The notes beneath the pieces were generated by a model. It had not been told where the DNA came from. It did no database searches and saw only the letters and a list, made by a program, of their open reading frames with translations. From Miniphocaeibacter sp012841535 (lineage in GTDB: Bacteria; Bacillota; Clostridia; Tissierellales; Peptoniphilaceae), in the NCBI RefSeq assembly GCF_049274025.1, contig NZ_JBASRV010000068.1: a DNA stretch of 50,912 nucleotides; one strand, given 5' to 3'. Of the stretch, positions 36,416-45,490 are shown in pieces. Each line of letters opens with the position of its first letter. The stretch's first letter is position 1. Both the position numbers and the translations under genes were made by a program.

Positions 36416-36922
36416 ATGTATAAAATATTTCTAGGAGCGTTAATTATTTACTTAAATCCATTATATATTAGTTCTAATAGGGATATTTTTTCTCTAATTA
36501 TTAATATTTTAGGAATTACATTAATAGCTTTTGGATGTAAGGAAAAATTTAGTTATAAAAAGGAGTTTAAGTATTTTTTAAGTCTGTATATTTTAGTATT
36601 TATTATAATATCCTTTCAGGTTATTATAAAACTATTAAATATAGAAATAAGTGATATAGTAAACTCGATACTAAGGTTATTATTAATATTTACTCCCTTA
36701 TATTTAATAAATCTAACATTAAATTTTATTAAAGAAGTGGATACTTATTTAAAAATTACTAATAAATTAATAATTACAAATGATATTATTATTATATTAT
36801 TATTTTTATCAATAATTTTAAATTTATTTAATATTGAAGTTGATTATATTTTTACAATAGGAATATCCCTTTTAAAGATACTTTTTCTAATAAAATTTTA
36901 TAAATTAACTATATATTACTAA
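36416..36922 (+). CDS. Unknown membrane protein, five helices
   Basis: A 168-aa very hydrophobic protein rich in Ile, Leu and Asn/Lys, with about five membrane helices and no motif I recognise. It starts 11 nt after the hydrolase gene and ends on a terminator, so the two form a small operon. AAGGTAG lies just upstream. An in-membrane partner of the hydrolase is possible but unsupported by sequence. Confidence 0.6.
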   Translation: MYKIFLGALIIYLNPLYISSNRDIFSLIINILGITLIAFGCKEKFSYKKEFKYFLSLYILVFIIISFQVIIKLLNIEISDIVNSILRLLLIFTPLYLINLTLNFIKEVDTYLKITNKLIITNDIIIILLFLSIILNLFNIEVDYIFTIGISLLKILFLIKFYKLTIYY

Positions 36923-36950
36923 AAGAAAGTTCTAAAACTTTCTTTTTTTA
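36921..36950 (+). terminator. Terminator after the hydrolase operon
   Basis: AAAAGAAAGTT and its complement, 11 bp, CTAA loop, followed by a T-run. It starts on the stop codon of the preceding gene. Confidence 0.82.
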
Positions 36951-36994
36951 TGTTAAAATTATTTAATATTATGAATGAATATATCAATTAATTA

Positions 36995-37003
36995 TGATAT
37001 ACT
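36995..37003 (+). promoter_or_regulatory. Extended -10 promoter of the amino-acid ABC operon
   Basis: TGATATACT, identical to the typA extended -10, lies 36 bp before the chosen GTG start. No good -35 is visible. Confidence 0.5.
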
Positions 37004-37039
37004 AAGATATATTTGTAAATTAAGGGAGGATTGTTAGTA

Positions 37040-38644
37040 GTGATAAAAAGAAAAATAAAGGGCCTTTTTTCGCTTTCCTTTATTTTTGTATTACTTCTGT
37101 CTTTAGTAAGTCCGTTAACAGTAAGTAATGCAGAAACAACAGCGACAGAAGGGATCTTTAGAGTGGGAATGGAAGTGGACTACGCCCCATTTAACTGGAC
37201 ACAGCCAAATTCAGCAGATGATGCTGTTGAAGTGTCAAATAGTCCAGGAGAATATGCAAATGGTTATGATGTCCAAATGGCAAAGAAATTGGCAGATGGA
37301 CTAGGATTAAAACTGGAAATAGTAAAAATAGAATGGGATGGTCTTGCTCCAGCGCTACAAAGTGGAAAGATAGATGCAATAATAGCGGGTATGTCACCTA
37401 CAGCTGAGAGAAAAAAAGAAATTGATTTTTCAAATAATTACTATACTTCTGATTTAGTTATTGTTGTAAAGAAGGATAGTGAGTATGCTAATGCTAAATC
37501 TATTCAAGACTTTAAAGGTGCAAGAATTACAGGACAATTAAATACCTTTCATTATACTGTAATAGATCAGATTAAAGGTGTAAAGAAACAAAAGGCAATG
37601 GATAAGTTTTCTACCATGCTTTTAAGTACAGCAACGGGAAAAATAGACGGTTATGTATCAGAAAGACCGGGAGCCTTATCTGCTACAAGTAAAAATAAAG
37701 ATTTAACCTATGTGGAATTTGAAAAAGGTAAGGGATTTGAAACAAGTTCTGAAGATACGTCTATAGCTGTAGGTATAAGAAAAGGTAGTGAATTAACTCC
37801 ACAAATCAATGAAGTTCTTGCAGGAATATCAGAGGAAGAAAGACTTGAAATGATGGACGATGCCATATTACTTCAAGTTGAAGATGAAGATGTAGGATTT
37901 TTCACAGATATTAAAAATATCGCTTTAGAATATAAATCCTTAATTCTAAGTGGTGTTGGTACTACAATGTTGTTAGCACTTGTAGCAACTAGTATTGGTT
38001 TTATTATAGGATTAATTGTTGCAGTAATTAGAAATATTGAAACAAATAAAAGAAAAAATCCTTTTAAATATTACATAATGAAAATAGTGGACTTTCTACT
38101 AGCTTGTTATGTAGAAATATTTAGAGGAACACCAATGATGGTTCAGGCGATTTTAATTTATTATGGAATTCCATATCTTTTTGGAATAGATACTAAAGTT
38201 ATGTTTACAGCTTTTCTAGTAGTATCAGTTAATACAGGTGCATATTTGTCAGAGGTTGTAAGAGGGGGAATAAACTCTATTGATGAAGGACAGTTTGAAG
38301 CATGTAAGGCAATAGGAATGACCCACTCACAAACAATGATAAATGTAGTACTTCCTCAGACTATTAAAAATATTATTCCATCAATAGGAAATGAATTTGT
38401 AATTAATATTAAGGATACTTCTGTATTATCAGTTATATCTGTTACAGAATTATTCTTTATAGGTAGATCTATTGGAGGAACTACTTATAAATACTTCCAA
38501 ACCTATATAATAATAGCTATAATTTACTTTATACTTACATTTACAATTACTAGAATATTAAGATTAGTAGAAAAGAAAATGTTCGATAGTGCAAGTTTTG
38601 TAATGGAGTCTAGTACAGGAGGCGCAAATGTCAGAAAGAAATAA
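37040..38644 (+). CDS. Amino-acid ABC transporter: fused receptor and permease
   Basis: A single polypeptide (534 aa) joining a type-3 solute-binding domain to a His/Glu/Gln/Arg-type permease, as in the GlnP family. A signal peptide (about 1-31, cut near SNA-ET) leads into the receptor domain (about 35-265, with VGMEVDYAPFNWT and the IDAIIAGMSPTAERKKEIDFS region). Permease helices run from about 290 to 510, with the coupling loop EACKAIGMTHSQTMINVVLP. I chose GTG at 37040, about 10 nt after GGGAGG; TTG at 37031 nearly touches the Shine-Dalgarno. It overlaps its ATPase gene. Glutamine or another polar amino acid is the likely cargo. Confidence 0.9.
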   Translation: MIKRKIKGLFSLSFIFVLLLSLVSPLTVSNAETTATEGIFRVGMEVDYAPFNWTQPNSADDAVEVSNSPGEYANGYDVQMAKKLADGLGLKLEIVKIEWDGLAPALQSGKIDAIIAGMSPTAERKKEIDFSNNYYTSDLVIVVKKDSEYANAKSIQDFKGARITGQLNTFHYTVIDQIKGVKKQKAMDKFSTMLLSTATGKIDGYVSERPGALSATSKNKDLTYVEFEKGKGFETSSEDTSIAVGIRKGSELTPQINEVLAGISEEERLEMMDDAILLQVEDEDVGFFTDIKNIALEYKSLILSGVGTTMLLALVATSIGFIIGLIVAVIRNIETNKRKNPFKYYIMKIVDFLLACYVEIFRGTPMMVQAILIYYGIPYLFGIDTKVMFTAFLVVSVNTGAYLSEVVRGGINSIDEGQFEACKAIGMTHSQTMINVVLPQTIKNIIPSIGNEFVINIKDTSVLSVISVTELFFIGRSIGGTTYKYFQTYIIIAIIYFILTFTITRILRLVEKKMFDSASFVMESSTGGANVRKK

Positions 38645-39380
38645 AATAATAGAAATAGTACATTTGAAAAAAAGCTTTGGAGATGTTGAAGTTTTAAAAG
38701 ATATAGACTTGACTATTTCAGAAGGTGAAGTAGTATCTGTAATAGGCTCATCCGGTTCAGGAAAATCCACAATGTTAAGATGTATTAACCTACTAGAAGA
38801 ACCAACAGGAGGAGATATTAAATTTCATGGTAAATCCATTATGGATGGAGAATTTAATGAAAATGAATATAGATCCAAGGTAGGAATGGTCTTTCAACAG
38901 TTTAATCTTTTTAATAATCTATCAATTTTAGATAATTGTGTTGTAGGTCAAGTAAAGGTTTTAAAAAGAGACCGCCAAGAAGCTGAAAAAATAGCTAAGG
39001 AATACTTGGAAAAAGTTGGTATGGCAGCCTATATAAATGCAAAGCCATCACAAATTTCCGGGGGACAAAAACAAAGGGTTGCAATAGCAAGAGCCTTGTC
39101 TATGAACCCTGAAGTGTTATTATTTGATGAGCCAACATCGGCTTTAGACCCTGAAATGGTTGGAGAAGTTTTAAATGTTATGGAATCTTTAGCAGAAGAA
39201 GGTATGACAATGGTTGTAGTTACCCATGAAATGGAATTTGCTAGAGATGTTTCTACAAGGGTATGTTTTATGGATAAGGGAGTTATAGCAGAAGAAGGTA
39301 CTCCAAAAGAGTTATTTGAAAATCCTAAACACGAAAGAACCAAAGAATTTTTATCAAGATTTAGAAATGAAATTAAGTAA
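38628..39380 (+). CDS. glnQ: Amino-acid ABC transporter ATPase (GlnQ type)
   Basis: ATPase of the polar amino acid uptake family, 250 aa. Walker A GSSGSGKST lies near 38-46, Q-loop MVFQQFNLFNN, signature SGGQKQR, Walker B LLFDEPTSALDPEMVGEV and the switch histidine in VTHEMEFARDV. The PEMVGEV segment is the hallmark of the GlnQ/HisP group. It starts inside the end of the permease gene (17-nt overlap), so the two are coupled and form a complete importer. Confidence 0.92.
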   Translation: MSERNKIIEIVHLKKSFGDVEVLKDIDLTISEGEVVSVIGSSGSGKSTMLRCINLLEEPTGGDIKFHGKSIMDGEFNENEYRSKVGMVFQQFNLFNNLSILDNCVVGQVKVLKRDRQEAEKIAKEYLEKVGMAAYINAKPSQISGGQKQRVAIARALSMNPEVLLFDEPTSALDPEMVGEVLNVMESLAEEGMTMVVVTHEMEFARDVSTRVCFMDKGVIAEEGTPKELFENPKHERTKEFLSRFRNEIK

Positions 39381-39396
39381 AACCAATAGATAGACT

Positions 39397-39433
39397 AAAC
39401 CCCTAAATCCAACAAGGATTTTGGGGGTTTTTG
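39397..39433 (+). terminator. Terminator of the amino-acid ABC operon
   Basis: AAACCCCTAAATCC pairs with GGATTTTGGGG around AACAA (one imperfect position) and runs into a T-tract. Confidence 0.85.
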
Positions 39434-39448
39434 TATATTTATAATTAC

Positions 39449-39457
39449 TGATATAAT
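39449..39457 (+). promoter_or_regulatory. Extended -10 promoter of the HAD gene
   Basis: TGATATAAT, 31 bp before the ATG. The only -35-like sequence (TTGTAT) lies in the U-tract of the preceding terminator with 15-bp spacing. Confidence 0.5.
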
Positions 39458-39487
39458 GTAATTAAAATAGAGAGTAAAGAGGTAATT

Positions 39488-40129
39488 ATGAAAAGACAAT
39501 TTTTATTATTTGATTTAGATGGAACAATAATAGATTCCGGAGAAGGAATAAAGAATTCAATAAGATATTCCTTAAATAAAGTTGGAATAAATGAAAACAG
39601 AGAAGATGTATTAAATACTTTTATAGGGCCTCCTTTACTTGATTCCTATATGAAAAATTATGGATTTACTAGGGAAAAGGCCATAGAAGTAGTTAATATT
39701 TACAGGGAATACTATAAAAAACAAGGCGTATATGAAAATACATTATATGATGGAATAGTCGATGTAATTAAAAATTTAAAAGCACAAGATAATAAAATAA
39801 TACTTGCTACATCTAAACCGGAAATTTTTGCAAGAGAAGTAATAAAGCAACATAGATTAACAGATTACTTTGATTTTATAGGTGGGGCCACCTTAGATCA
39901 TAAAATATCCCATAAAAATGAGGTTTTACAATATATATTGGATAATATTAAAATCGAAAGGGAAAAATCTTTTATGATAGGTGATACTAAATTTGATATT
40001 TTAGGAGGAAGGAAATTTAATTTAAAAACCATAGGTGTAACCTATGGCTATGGTAGCTTAGAGGAATTAAAAGAATCTAAGGCTGATTATATAGTAAATA
40101 CTCCAAAAGAAATACTAACTATTTTCTAA
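39488..40129 (+). CDS. HAD-family phosphatase (Gph-like)
   Basis: Haloacid-dehalogenase phosphatase, 213 aa, of the phosphoglycolate phosphatase-like subgroup (cap type C1). Motif I DLDGT has Asp9 and Asp11; motif II is ATSKP, with the motif III lysine near HKNEV and motif IV MIGDTKFDILGG. The C-terminus GVTYGYGSLEEL is typical of PgmB/Gph-like members. The substrate is uncertain among small phosphate esters. AAAGAGG stands upstream of the ATG. It is monocistronic. Confidence 0.88.
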   Translation: MKRQFLLFDLDGTIIDSGEGIKNSIRYSLNKVGINENREDVLNTFIGPPLLDSYMKNYGFTREKAIEVVNIYREYYKKQGVYENTLYDGIVDVIKNLKAQDNKIILATSKPEIFAREVIKQHRLTDYFDFIGGATLDHKISHKNEVLQYILDNIKIEREKSFMIGDTKFDILGGRKFNLKTIGVTYGYGSLEELKESKADYIVNTPKEILTIF

Positions 40130-40500
40130 GGGGAATAAAATGATTCTATTTATGACAATTATAAAGAGCTAATTAAAATGATAAATTATAATAATTCTAT
40201 ATTAAGATAGATGTTTTAATGTTAAGTGTATATTTTAAAATAATAAAGATTCTATTGATTAATTTCAATAGAATTTTTTATTGTAATAAAATAAGGGAAA
40301 ACAATTTTTTTATTTAGTTTTAACATTATCTTTATTAATCCAGTATATATTTATAAAAAATATAAGGAATATAATATTTGAAAAAATTTTTTAAATTTTT
40401 ATTTAAAAGAATTAACATTTTCATTATATAAATTTTACAGACTTCATTTAGAATTAATACAGTTAAATATTTAATTAAATAATAATCGAAAGGGGAAAGT
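40130..40500 (+). other. 371-bp A/T-rich intergenic gap
   Basis: Separates the HAD gene from the second sugar operon. It contains one terminator hairpin at 40249-40279. After that there is only A/T-rich sequence, presumably holding the promoter of the sugar operon. I could not pick a convincing -35/-10 pair; TTTACA at 40434 with TAATAC 15 bp later is the best and is weak. No gene is seen. Confidence 0.5.
40249..40279 (+). terminator. Terminator downstream of the HAD gene
   Basis: ATTCTATTGA and TCAATAGAAT form a 10-bp stem with a 6-nt loop and a T6 run, about 120 bp after the HAD stop. Confidence 0.75.
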
Positions 40501-41817
40501 ATGAAAAAAATTTTAAAAAAATCTATATTATTAATTTCTGTTTTAAATATAGGAATTGTTTCCTTAACAGCATGTGGCTCTTCTGATGCTAATATAAAAG
40601 ACACTGAGGGCAAATCATCTGAAAGGGTTAAAATTGAATATTGGCATGTAAATGCTGATACTCAAGGAGGGAAAACTGTAAAAGAATTAGTTGAGGGTTT
40701 TAATAAATCTCAAGATGAAATTGAAGTAGTGGAAAAATATAATCCCGATATGTATAAGGGATTAATGCAAAATATGCAAGCTTCCATTGCATCTGGTATG
40801 TCTCCGGATATTGTTCAAGTAGGATGGGCTTTTTTAGATTATTTTTCTGAAAATTTTGAATATAGTGAACCACAGGAGATTATAGAAGAATTCGATAAGG
40901 AAAATTCATCTTTTCTAACAGATAATTTTCTACCAAATATTTTAGATTTAGCAAAGAACAAAGATGGAAAACAAGTAGGAATACCATATTCTTTAAGTTC
41001 TCCAGTGCTATATTTAAATAAGGATTTGTTAAAAGAAGCGGGTTTAGATGAAAATGGTCCTACTACTTGGGAAGAAATAAAAAATATTTCTAAGACCATT
41101 AAAGAAAAAACCGGAAAATATGGAATTTATATTCAAGAACCAATGGACAATTGGGCAACACAGGCAGTTTTAGAAAGTAATGGTGCTAAATTTATTACAG
41201 ACGGGAAAGCTTCATTTGCATCAAAAGAAGGTAAAGAAGCTTATAGTCTTTGGGCGGATATGGTTTTAGAAGATGAAACTGCCTTAAATATAGGTTGGGA
41301 AGAAGGAATTCAAAGCTTTATTAGAGGGGATGTAGCAATGATTTATACAACTATAGCCCAAAGAAATAATATTCAAAGCAACTCTGATTTTGAGATTACA
41401 GCAATAGAATCTCCGTCATGGGAAGGTAAGGAAGCTCGTTTACCTGCAGGAGGAGCGATGCTTTCTATAACTTCTACTAATGATGAAAAGAAAGCTGCTT
41501 CTTGGGAGTTTATTAAATACTTATATAGTGTTGAAAATATGGCTAAATGGACAATAGGAACAGGCTATGTACCTCCTCGTAAATATGTAGCTGAATCAGA
41601 AGATGGTTTAAAGAAGTTTTTAGAAGAAAATACTATGATGAAACCGGCAATTGAACAAATGGATAAAGTTATTCCCTGGGTTTCTTTTCCAGGTAATTCC
41701 GGCTTAGAAGCAGAGCAAAAACTATTGGATATGAGAGATCAAATTTTAACTGGAAAAGTAGACGTTGATGAGGCTATGGATAAAACTCAAGAGGAAATAA
41801 ATAAATTATTAGATTAA
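40501..41817 (+). CDS. Sugar ABC transporter binding lipoprotein (CUT1)
   Basis: Family 1 solute-binding protein, 438 aa, with a lipoprotein signal and lipobox LTAC (Cys25). The mature N-terminus RVKIEYWHVNADTQGGK and later QVGIPYSLSSPVLYLNKDLL, RLPAGGAML and TGYVPPRKY segments resemble UgpB-type (glycerophosphodiester or oligosaccharide) receptors. The cargo cannot be read from the sequence. GAAAGGGG stands before the ATG. It heads a complete importer operon, and a hairpin follows its stop as in malE. Confidence 0.88.
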   Translation: MKKILKKSILLISVLNIGIVSLTACGSSDANIKDTEGKSSERVKIEYWHVNADTQGGKTVKELVEGFNKSQDEIEVVEKYNPDMYKGLMQNMQASIASGMSPDIVQVGWAFLDYFSENFEYSEPQEIIEEFDKENSSFLTDNFLPNILDLAKNKDGKQVGIPYSLSSPVLYLNKDLLKEAGLDENGPTTWEEIKNISKTIKEKTGKYGIYIQEPMDNWATQAVLESNGAKFITDGKASFASKEGKEAYSLWADMVLEDETALNIGWEEGIQSFIRGDVAMIYTTIAQRNNIQSNSDFEITAIESPSWEGKEARLPAGGAMLSITSTNDEKKAASWEFIKYLYSVENMAKWTIGTGYVPPRKYVAESEDGLKKFLEENTMMKPAIEQMDKVIPWVSFPGNSGLEAEQKLLDMRDQILTGKVDVDEAMDKTQEEINKLLD

Positions 41818-41822
41818 TTATA

Positions 41823-41845
41823 AGGAGTCGATTTTATCGACTCCT
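41823..41845 (+). promoter_or_regulatory. Intercistronic hairpin behind the second binding-protein gene
   Basis: AGGAGTCGAT and ATCGACTCCT form a perfect 10-bp stem with a TTT loop and no T-run behind it, so it is not a normal terminator. It is likely an mRNA 3'-end stabiliser for the receptor cistron. The left arm carries an AAGGAG-like sequence masked by CTCCT. Confidence 0.7.
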
Positions 41846-41871
41846 ATAAAGTGATGAAAGGATTGTTAATA

Positions 41872-42774
41872 TTGATTAAAAATAAGAAACTTAATTTTAA
41901 GAAAAATGATATTAAATCTATAATTTATCTTGCTCCGTCTTTGTTGGTATTTATATTGTTTATGGTAATTCCTTTGTTGTATACAGTATATTTAAGTTTT
42001 TTTAAATGGAATATGGTTTCACCAGAAAAAGAATTTGTAGGCTTAGAAAACTATATATCAATTTTTCAAAATAAGGAGAATTATAGAATAATTTTAAATT
42101 CTCTTTTATATATTGTTCTTTTAACTATTTTTTGTTGTGTTGTTCCATATATACTTTCATTTGTTTTGGAACAGATTATAAGTAAATTTAAGAACATATA
42201 TAAATCTTTAATATTTATTCCATCGGTGATTTCATTAGTAGTGGCTTCTATACTATTTACATGGATTTTAAATCCTGTATCAGGACCACTATCTATTATC
42301 TTAGGTAAAGTAGGACTTAGTATTCCGTTTTGGAGTAAAATGGAAGGCTGGGTAATAGTTGTAATAAGTTTAATAACATCATGGAAGGTGTTTGGATATA
42401 ATTTTATTGTTTTATATGCATCAATTGCTGGTATTTCAAGAGAATTAATAGAAGCGGCAAAATTAGATAATTTATCTAATACAAAAATCTTTTTAAAGAT
42501 TATTTTACCAATGAGTAGTGCAACGGGAGTATATATTTTTATTATAACAATAGTTCAGGGAGTTCAATATGTATTTACACCTATTAAGGTAATAACTCAG
42601 GGAGGTCCAGATAATGCAAGTTCAAACTTAATATATAGTTCCTATCAGCAGGCCTTTGAAATGTATAATACAGGAAGTTCTTCAGCACTGTCAGTTATAA
42701 CTATGATAATATTTGCAGTATTACTTATTCTTGAATTTAAATTTGTAGAAAAAGGAGTTTATTATGAAAACTAA
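41872..42774 (+). CDS. Sugar ABC permease (UgpA/MalF type)
   Basis: CUT1 permease with six helices and the EAA loop ELIEAAKLDNLSNTKIFLKIILP (roughly residues 199-221). I prefer TTG at 41872, about 9 nt after GAAAGGA, giving 301 aa beginning MIKNKKLNF. A GTG at 41851 or ATG at 41854 in the same frame would add 6-7 residues but has no Shine-Dalgarno. Unlike MalF of the first operon it has no N-terminal extension. It overlaps the next permease by 11 nt. Confidence 0.88.
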   Translation: MIKNKKLNFKKNDIKSIIYLAPSLLVFILFMVIPLLYTVYLSFFKWNMVSPEKEFVGLENYISIFQNKENYRIILNSLLYIVLLTIFCCVVPYILSFVLEQIISKFKNIYKSLIFIPSVISLVVASILFTWILNPVSGPLSIILGKVGLSIPFWSKMEGWVIVVISLITSWKVFGYNFIVLYASIAGISRELIEAAKLDNLSNTKIFLKIILPMSSATGVYIFIITIVQGVQYVFTPIKVITQGGPDNASSNLIYSSYQQAFEMYNTGSSSALSVITMIIFAVLLILEFKFVEKGVYYEN

Positions 42775-43588
42775 AAACAAGAAAAATATAGTTTGGCATA
42801 TTATTTTTATTCTAATAATTATAATATCTTTATATCCTATTATATTTTCAATAAGTAATTCCTTTAAACCCCTTAAAGATGCCTACCATACTATTTTAGA
42901 TATTATTCCTAAAAAAATAACCTTGGAAAATTATAAGTATTTATTTGAATCTTTACCAATTTTTAAGATTACATTTAATACATTTATTGCTGCAACAGCA
43001 ATAACATTAATAAAGCTATTTATTTCTTTTTTTGCCTCATATGCAATAGTATATGGTACTTTTAAAGGGAAAAGATTACTTTATTTTATATTCATAGGAA
43101 CAATGTTTGTTCCATTTACCGTAACAATGATTCCAAATTATTTGATTATATCAAAGCTTGGCTTAATAGATAAAATATGGGGAATTATACTGCCGCAATT
43201 AGCAGATGCAATGGGGATATTTTTACTAACACAGACAATGCGTTCAATACCAAAGAGCTTAATAGAAGTTGCAAAACTGGATAATTTAAACGATAGAACT
43301 ATAATGAGGGGAATTGTATTTCCACTGAGTAAACATGCAGTTTATTCAACGGGAATTTGGTTTTTTATAACTGCCTGGAATGAATATGTATGGCCTGTTT
43401 TAGTGTTAAAAACTACAGAAAATTATACATTACCACTAGCATTACAGAATTTTATAAGTTCAGAAGGCGGAACTAATTTTTCAGTTGCAATGGCTGTTTC
43501 TGTAATAGCAATGATATTACCGTTAGCATTGTATCTAGTATTTCAAAAATATATAATAGGAACTTTTGTATCAGCAGGAGTTAAGTAG
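42764..43588 (+). CDS. Sugar ABC permease (UgpE/MalG type)
   Basis: Second CUT1 permease, 274 aa, six helices. The EAA loop SLIEVAKLDNLNDRTIMRGIVFP faces the ATPase and the C-terminus FVSAGVK is the usual UgpE/LacG ending. It starts within the upstream permease gene, with GGAG visible just before the ATG. It forms the membrane channel with that protein. Confidence 0.92.
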   Translation: MKTKNKKNIVWHIIFILIIIISLYPIIFSISNSFKPLKDAYHTILDIIPKKITLENYKYLFESLPIFKITFNTFIAATAITLIKLFISFFASYAIVYGTFKGKRLLYFIFIGTMFVPFTVTMIPNYLIISKLGLIDKIWGIILPQLADAMGIFLLTQTMRSIPKSLIEVAKLDNLNDRTIMRGIVFPLSKHAVYSTGIWFFITAWNEYVWPVLVLKTTENYTLPLALQNFISSEGGTNFSVAMAVSVIAMILPLALYLVFQKYIIGTFVSAGVK

Positions 43589-43596
43589 GAGTAAAA

Positions 43597-44712
43597 ATGA
43601 AAGAAATATTGTTAAAAAATGTATATAAATCATATAAGGACACGCCAGTTATAGAAAATTTGAATTTAGAAATAAAAGAAGGCGAAAGACTGGTATTATT
43701 AGGACCTTCTGGATGTGGGAAATCAACAATATTGCGTATGATAGCAGGTTTAGAAACAATATCTTCAGGAGAATTGTATTTAAATGGGAAAAATGCTACT
43801 AATATGCAAAGTGGACATAGAAATATTGCTATGGTTTTTCAGAATTATGCACTTTATCCAAATATGACTGTTTCAGAAAATATTACCTTTGGACTAAAAG
43901 CCAGTAAAATAGACAAGGAAGAGGTAAATCGACGATTAGAAAAAGTGTTAGATATGTTAGATTTAAAAAAATATAAAGATAGGTTACCTAAAGAACTTTC
44001 AGGAGGACAAAGGCAAAGAGTTGCTTTAGCTCGTTCAGTAGTAAAAAGATCAAATTACTTTTTATTAGATGAGCCATTGTCTAATTTAGATGTAACATTA
44101 CGTCATAACGCTAGAAAACAACTAATTAAAATACACGAAATGTATAAACATACATTTGTTTATGTTACTCATGATCAAGTAGAAGCTATGACAATAGGTC
44201 ATAGAATAGCTTTATTAAATGAGGGTAAAATCCAAATGATAGATACTCCGGAAAAAGTATATAATTATCCTAGTAATATATTTACTGCTTCATTTATTGG
44301 AAATCCTAAAATGAATTTGAAAAAAATAAAATTGGAGAAGAACAGGGTAATTATTAAAAAACAAAGTATATTAATTAATGATGTTTGGGAAGAGGTATTA
44401 AAGAAAAACAATAATTCTAATTTAATCGTAGGAACTCGTCCGGAACATTTAAAAATTTCAAAAGAAAAAGTAGATAATTCAATTTTTGGAGTTATTAAAT
44501 TTATAGAAAATCTTGGTCCCAACTATGCCATAGTAGTTGATGTAGATGGTGATGAGTGGATAGTTTTAGATGATTATAAAAATTGGGAAATAGGAAATAA
44601 AGTTAGTATTTCCTTTAATGACTATAAATTACATTTTTTTAATGAAAATACTGAAAACAACATAGGTTATCCAAAGGAAGTGGAAAATTATGACAATTTA
44701 TATAAGCACTAA
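43597..44712 (+). CDS. Sugar ABC transporter ATPase (UgpC/MsmK type)
   Basis: ATPase of the second importer, 371 aa. Walker A GPSGCGKST, Q-loop MVFQNYALYPNM, signature ELSGGQRQR, Walker B FLLDEPLSNLD and VTHDQVEAMT are intact. The C-terminal TOBE-containing regulatory domain is present (VGTRPEHLKIS). It is a paralogue of the malK product near 22 kb. Its 3' end overlaps the following TIM-barrel gene by 23 nt, a tight coupling that suggests related function. Confidence 0.92.
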   Translation: MKEILLKNVYKSYKDTPVIENLNLEIKEGERLVLLGPSGCGKSTILRMIAGLETISSGELYLNGKNATNMQSGHRNIAMVFQNYALYPNMTVSENITFGLKASKIDKEEVNRRLEKVLDMLDLKKYKDRLPKELSGGQRQRVALARSVVKRSNYFLLDEPLSNLDVTLRHNARKQLIKIHEMYKHTFVYVTHDQVEAMTIGHRIALLNEGKIQMIDTPEKVYNYPSNIFTASFIGNPKMNLKKIKLEKNRVIIKKQSILINDVWEEVLKKNNNSNLIVGTRPEHLKISKEKVDNSIFGVIKFIENLGPNYAIVVDVDGDEWIVLDDYKNWEIGNKVSISFNDYKLHFFNENTENNIGYPKEVENYDNLYKH

Positions 44713-45490
44713 TATTTATGCTAAAACCTCTTTTTTAAATATATTTAAACTTTTTAAAATGGTAGATAATGAATTTCAAATAGGCATAGAGATATTTCCA
44801 ATTTTAAAAGAAGGAAAAATTATAGAAGAAATAACAGAATCTATTGATGAATTAAAAAAATATGCAATAAGTTTTCATGGACCATATTATAATATAGAGC
44901 ATAGTGCACCTAAAGGCAGTTTAGAATATAAGAAGGCAATTAATGATTGTATAGAGGTCTTTAAGTTAGGAAAAATATTAAGGGGAAAGTATTTTGTATT
45001 TCATCATAACAATAAAGTAGTAAATGCAGATGTAAAAGAAGAGATGATTTATAATTCAAGACTTAATTTATTAGAATTAAATGAAATTAGCAAGGAATAC
45101 AACATCTCAATATATGTTGAGAATGCAGGAGTTAATTCTATAGGAAATAATCTATTTACAGAAAAAGAGTTTATAGAAGAATGCTTAAAAATAGAAAATT
45201 ATATTCTAATAGATATAGGGCACATAAATGCTAATGGTTGGGATTTAGAAAATATAATAAAAACATTACAAAATAAAATAAAAGCTTATCATGTTCATAA
45301 TAATAATGGGTTTGATGATAATCACGACAGAATTTTAAATGGAACTTTGGACTTTAATAACTTTAAGAAACTATATAAAAAGTATACCCCAGAAGCTGAT
45401 ATAGTTATAGAATACGGTGAGGTTGTTTCTGAAGATTTTAATGGCGTAGTTCAGGATATAGAATTTATAAAGAAAAATTTTGACCTATAA
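44690..45490 (+). CDS. Sugar phosphate isomerase/epimerase-like TIM barrel
   Basis: A 266-aa protein of the xylose isomerase-like/AP endonuclease 2 TIM-barrel superfamily. Visible metal-site candidates are the His in SFHGPYYN, the YVENAG Glu, LIDIGHINANGWD with Asp and His, YHVHNNNG, and the late VIEYGE Glu. The order of these motifs matches the superfamily metal site. Members act as sugar or inositol epimerases/isomerases or as nucleases; the transport context favours carbohydrate metabolism. ATG lies inside the ATPase gene with GGAAG before it. No obvious terminator follows. Confidence 0.78.
   Translation: MTIYISTNIYAKTSFLNIFKLFKMVDNEFQIGIEIFPILKEGKIIEEITESIDELKKYAISFHGPYYNIEHSAPKGSLEYKKAINDCIEVFKLGKILRGKYFVFHHNNKVVNADVKEEMIYNSRLNLLELNEISKEYNISIYVENAGVNSIGNNLFTEKEFIEECLKIENYILIDIGHINANGWDLENIIKTLQNKIKAYHVHNNNGFDDNHDRILNGTLDFNNFKKLYKKYTPEADIVIEYGEVVSEDFNGVVQDIEFIKKNFDL

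Noticed and set aside
40140..40172. Ten-codon frame with a GGGG just upstream
   Set aside because: Too short and of no recognisable kind in A/T-rich sequence; expected by chance.
40335..40613. 92-codon minus-strand frame over the start of the second sugar operon
   Set aside because: It overlaps the signal peptide of the binding protein, has A/T-driven composition and no motif. The sense gene explains the region.
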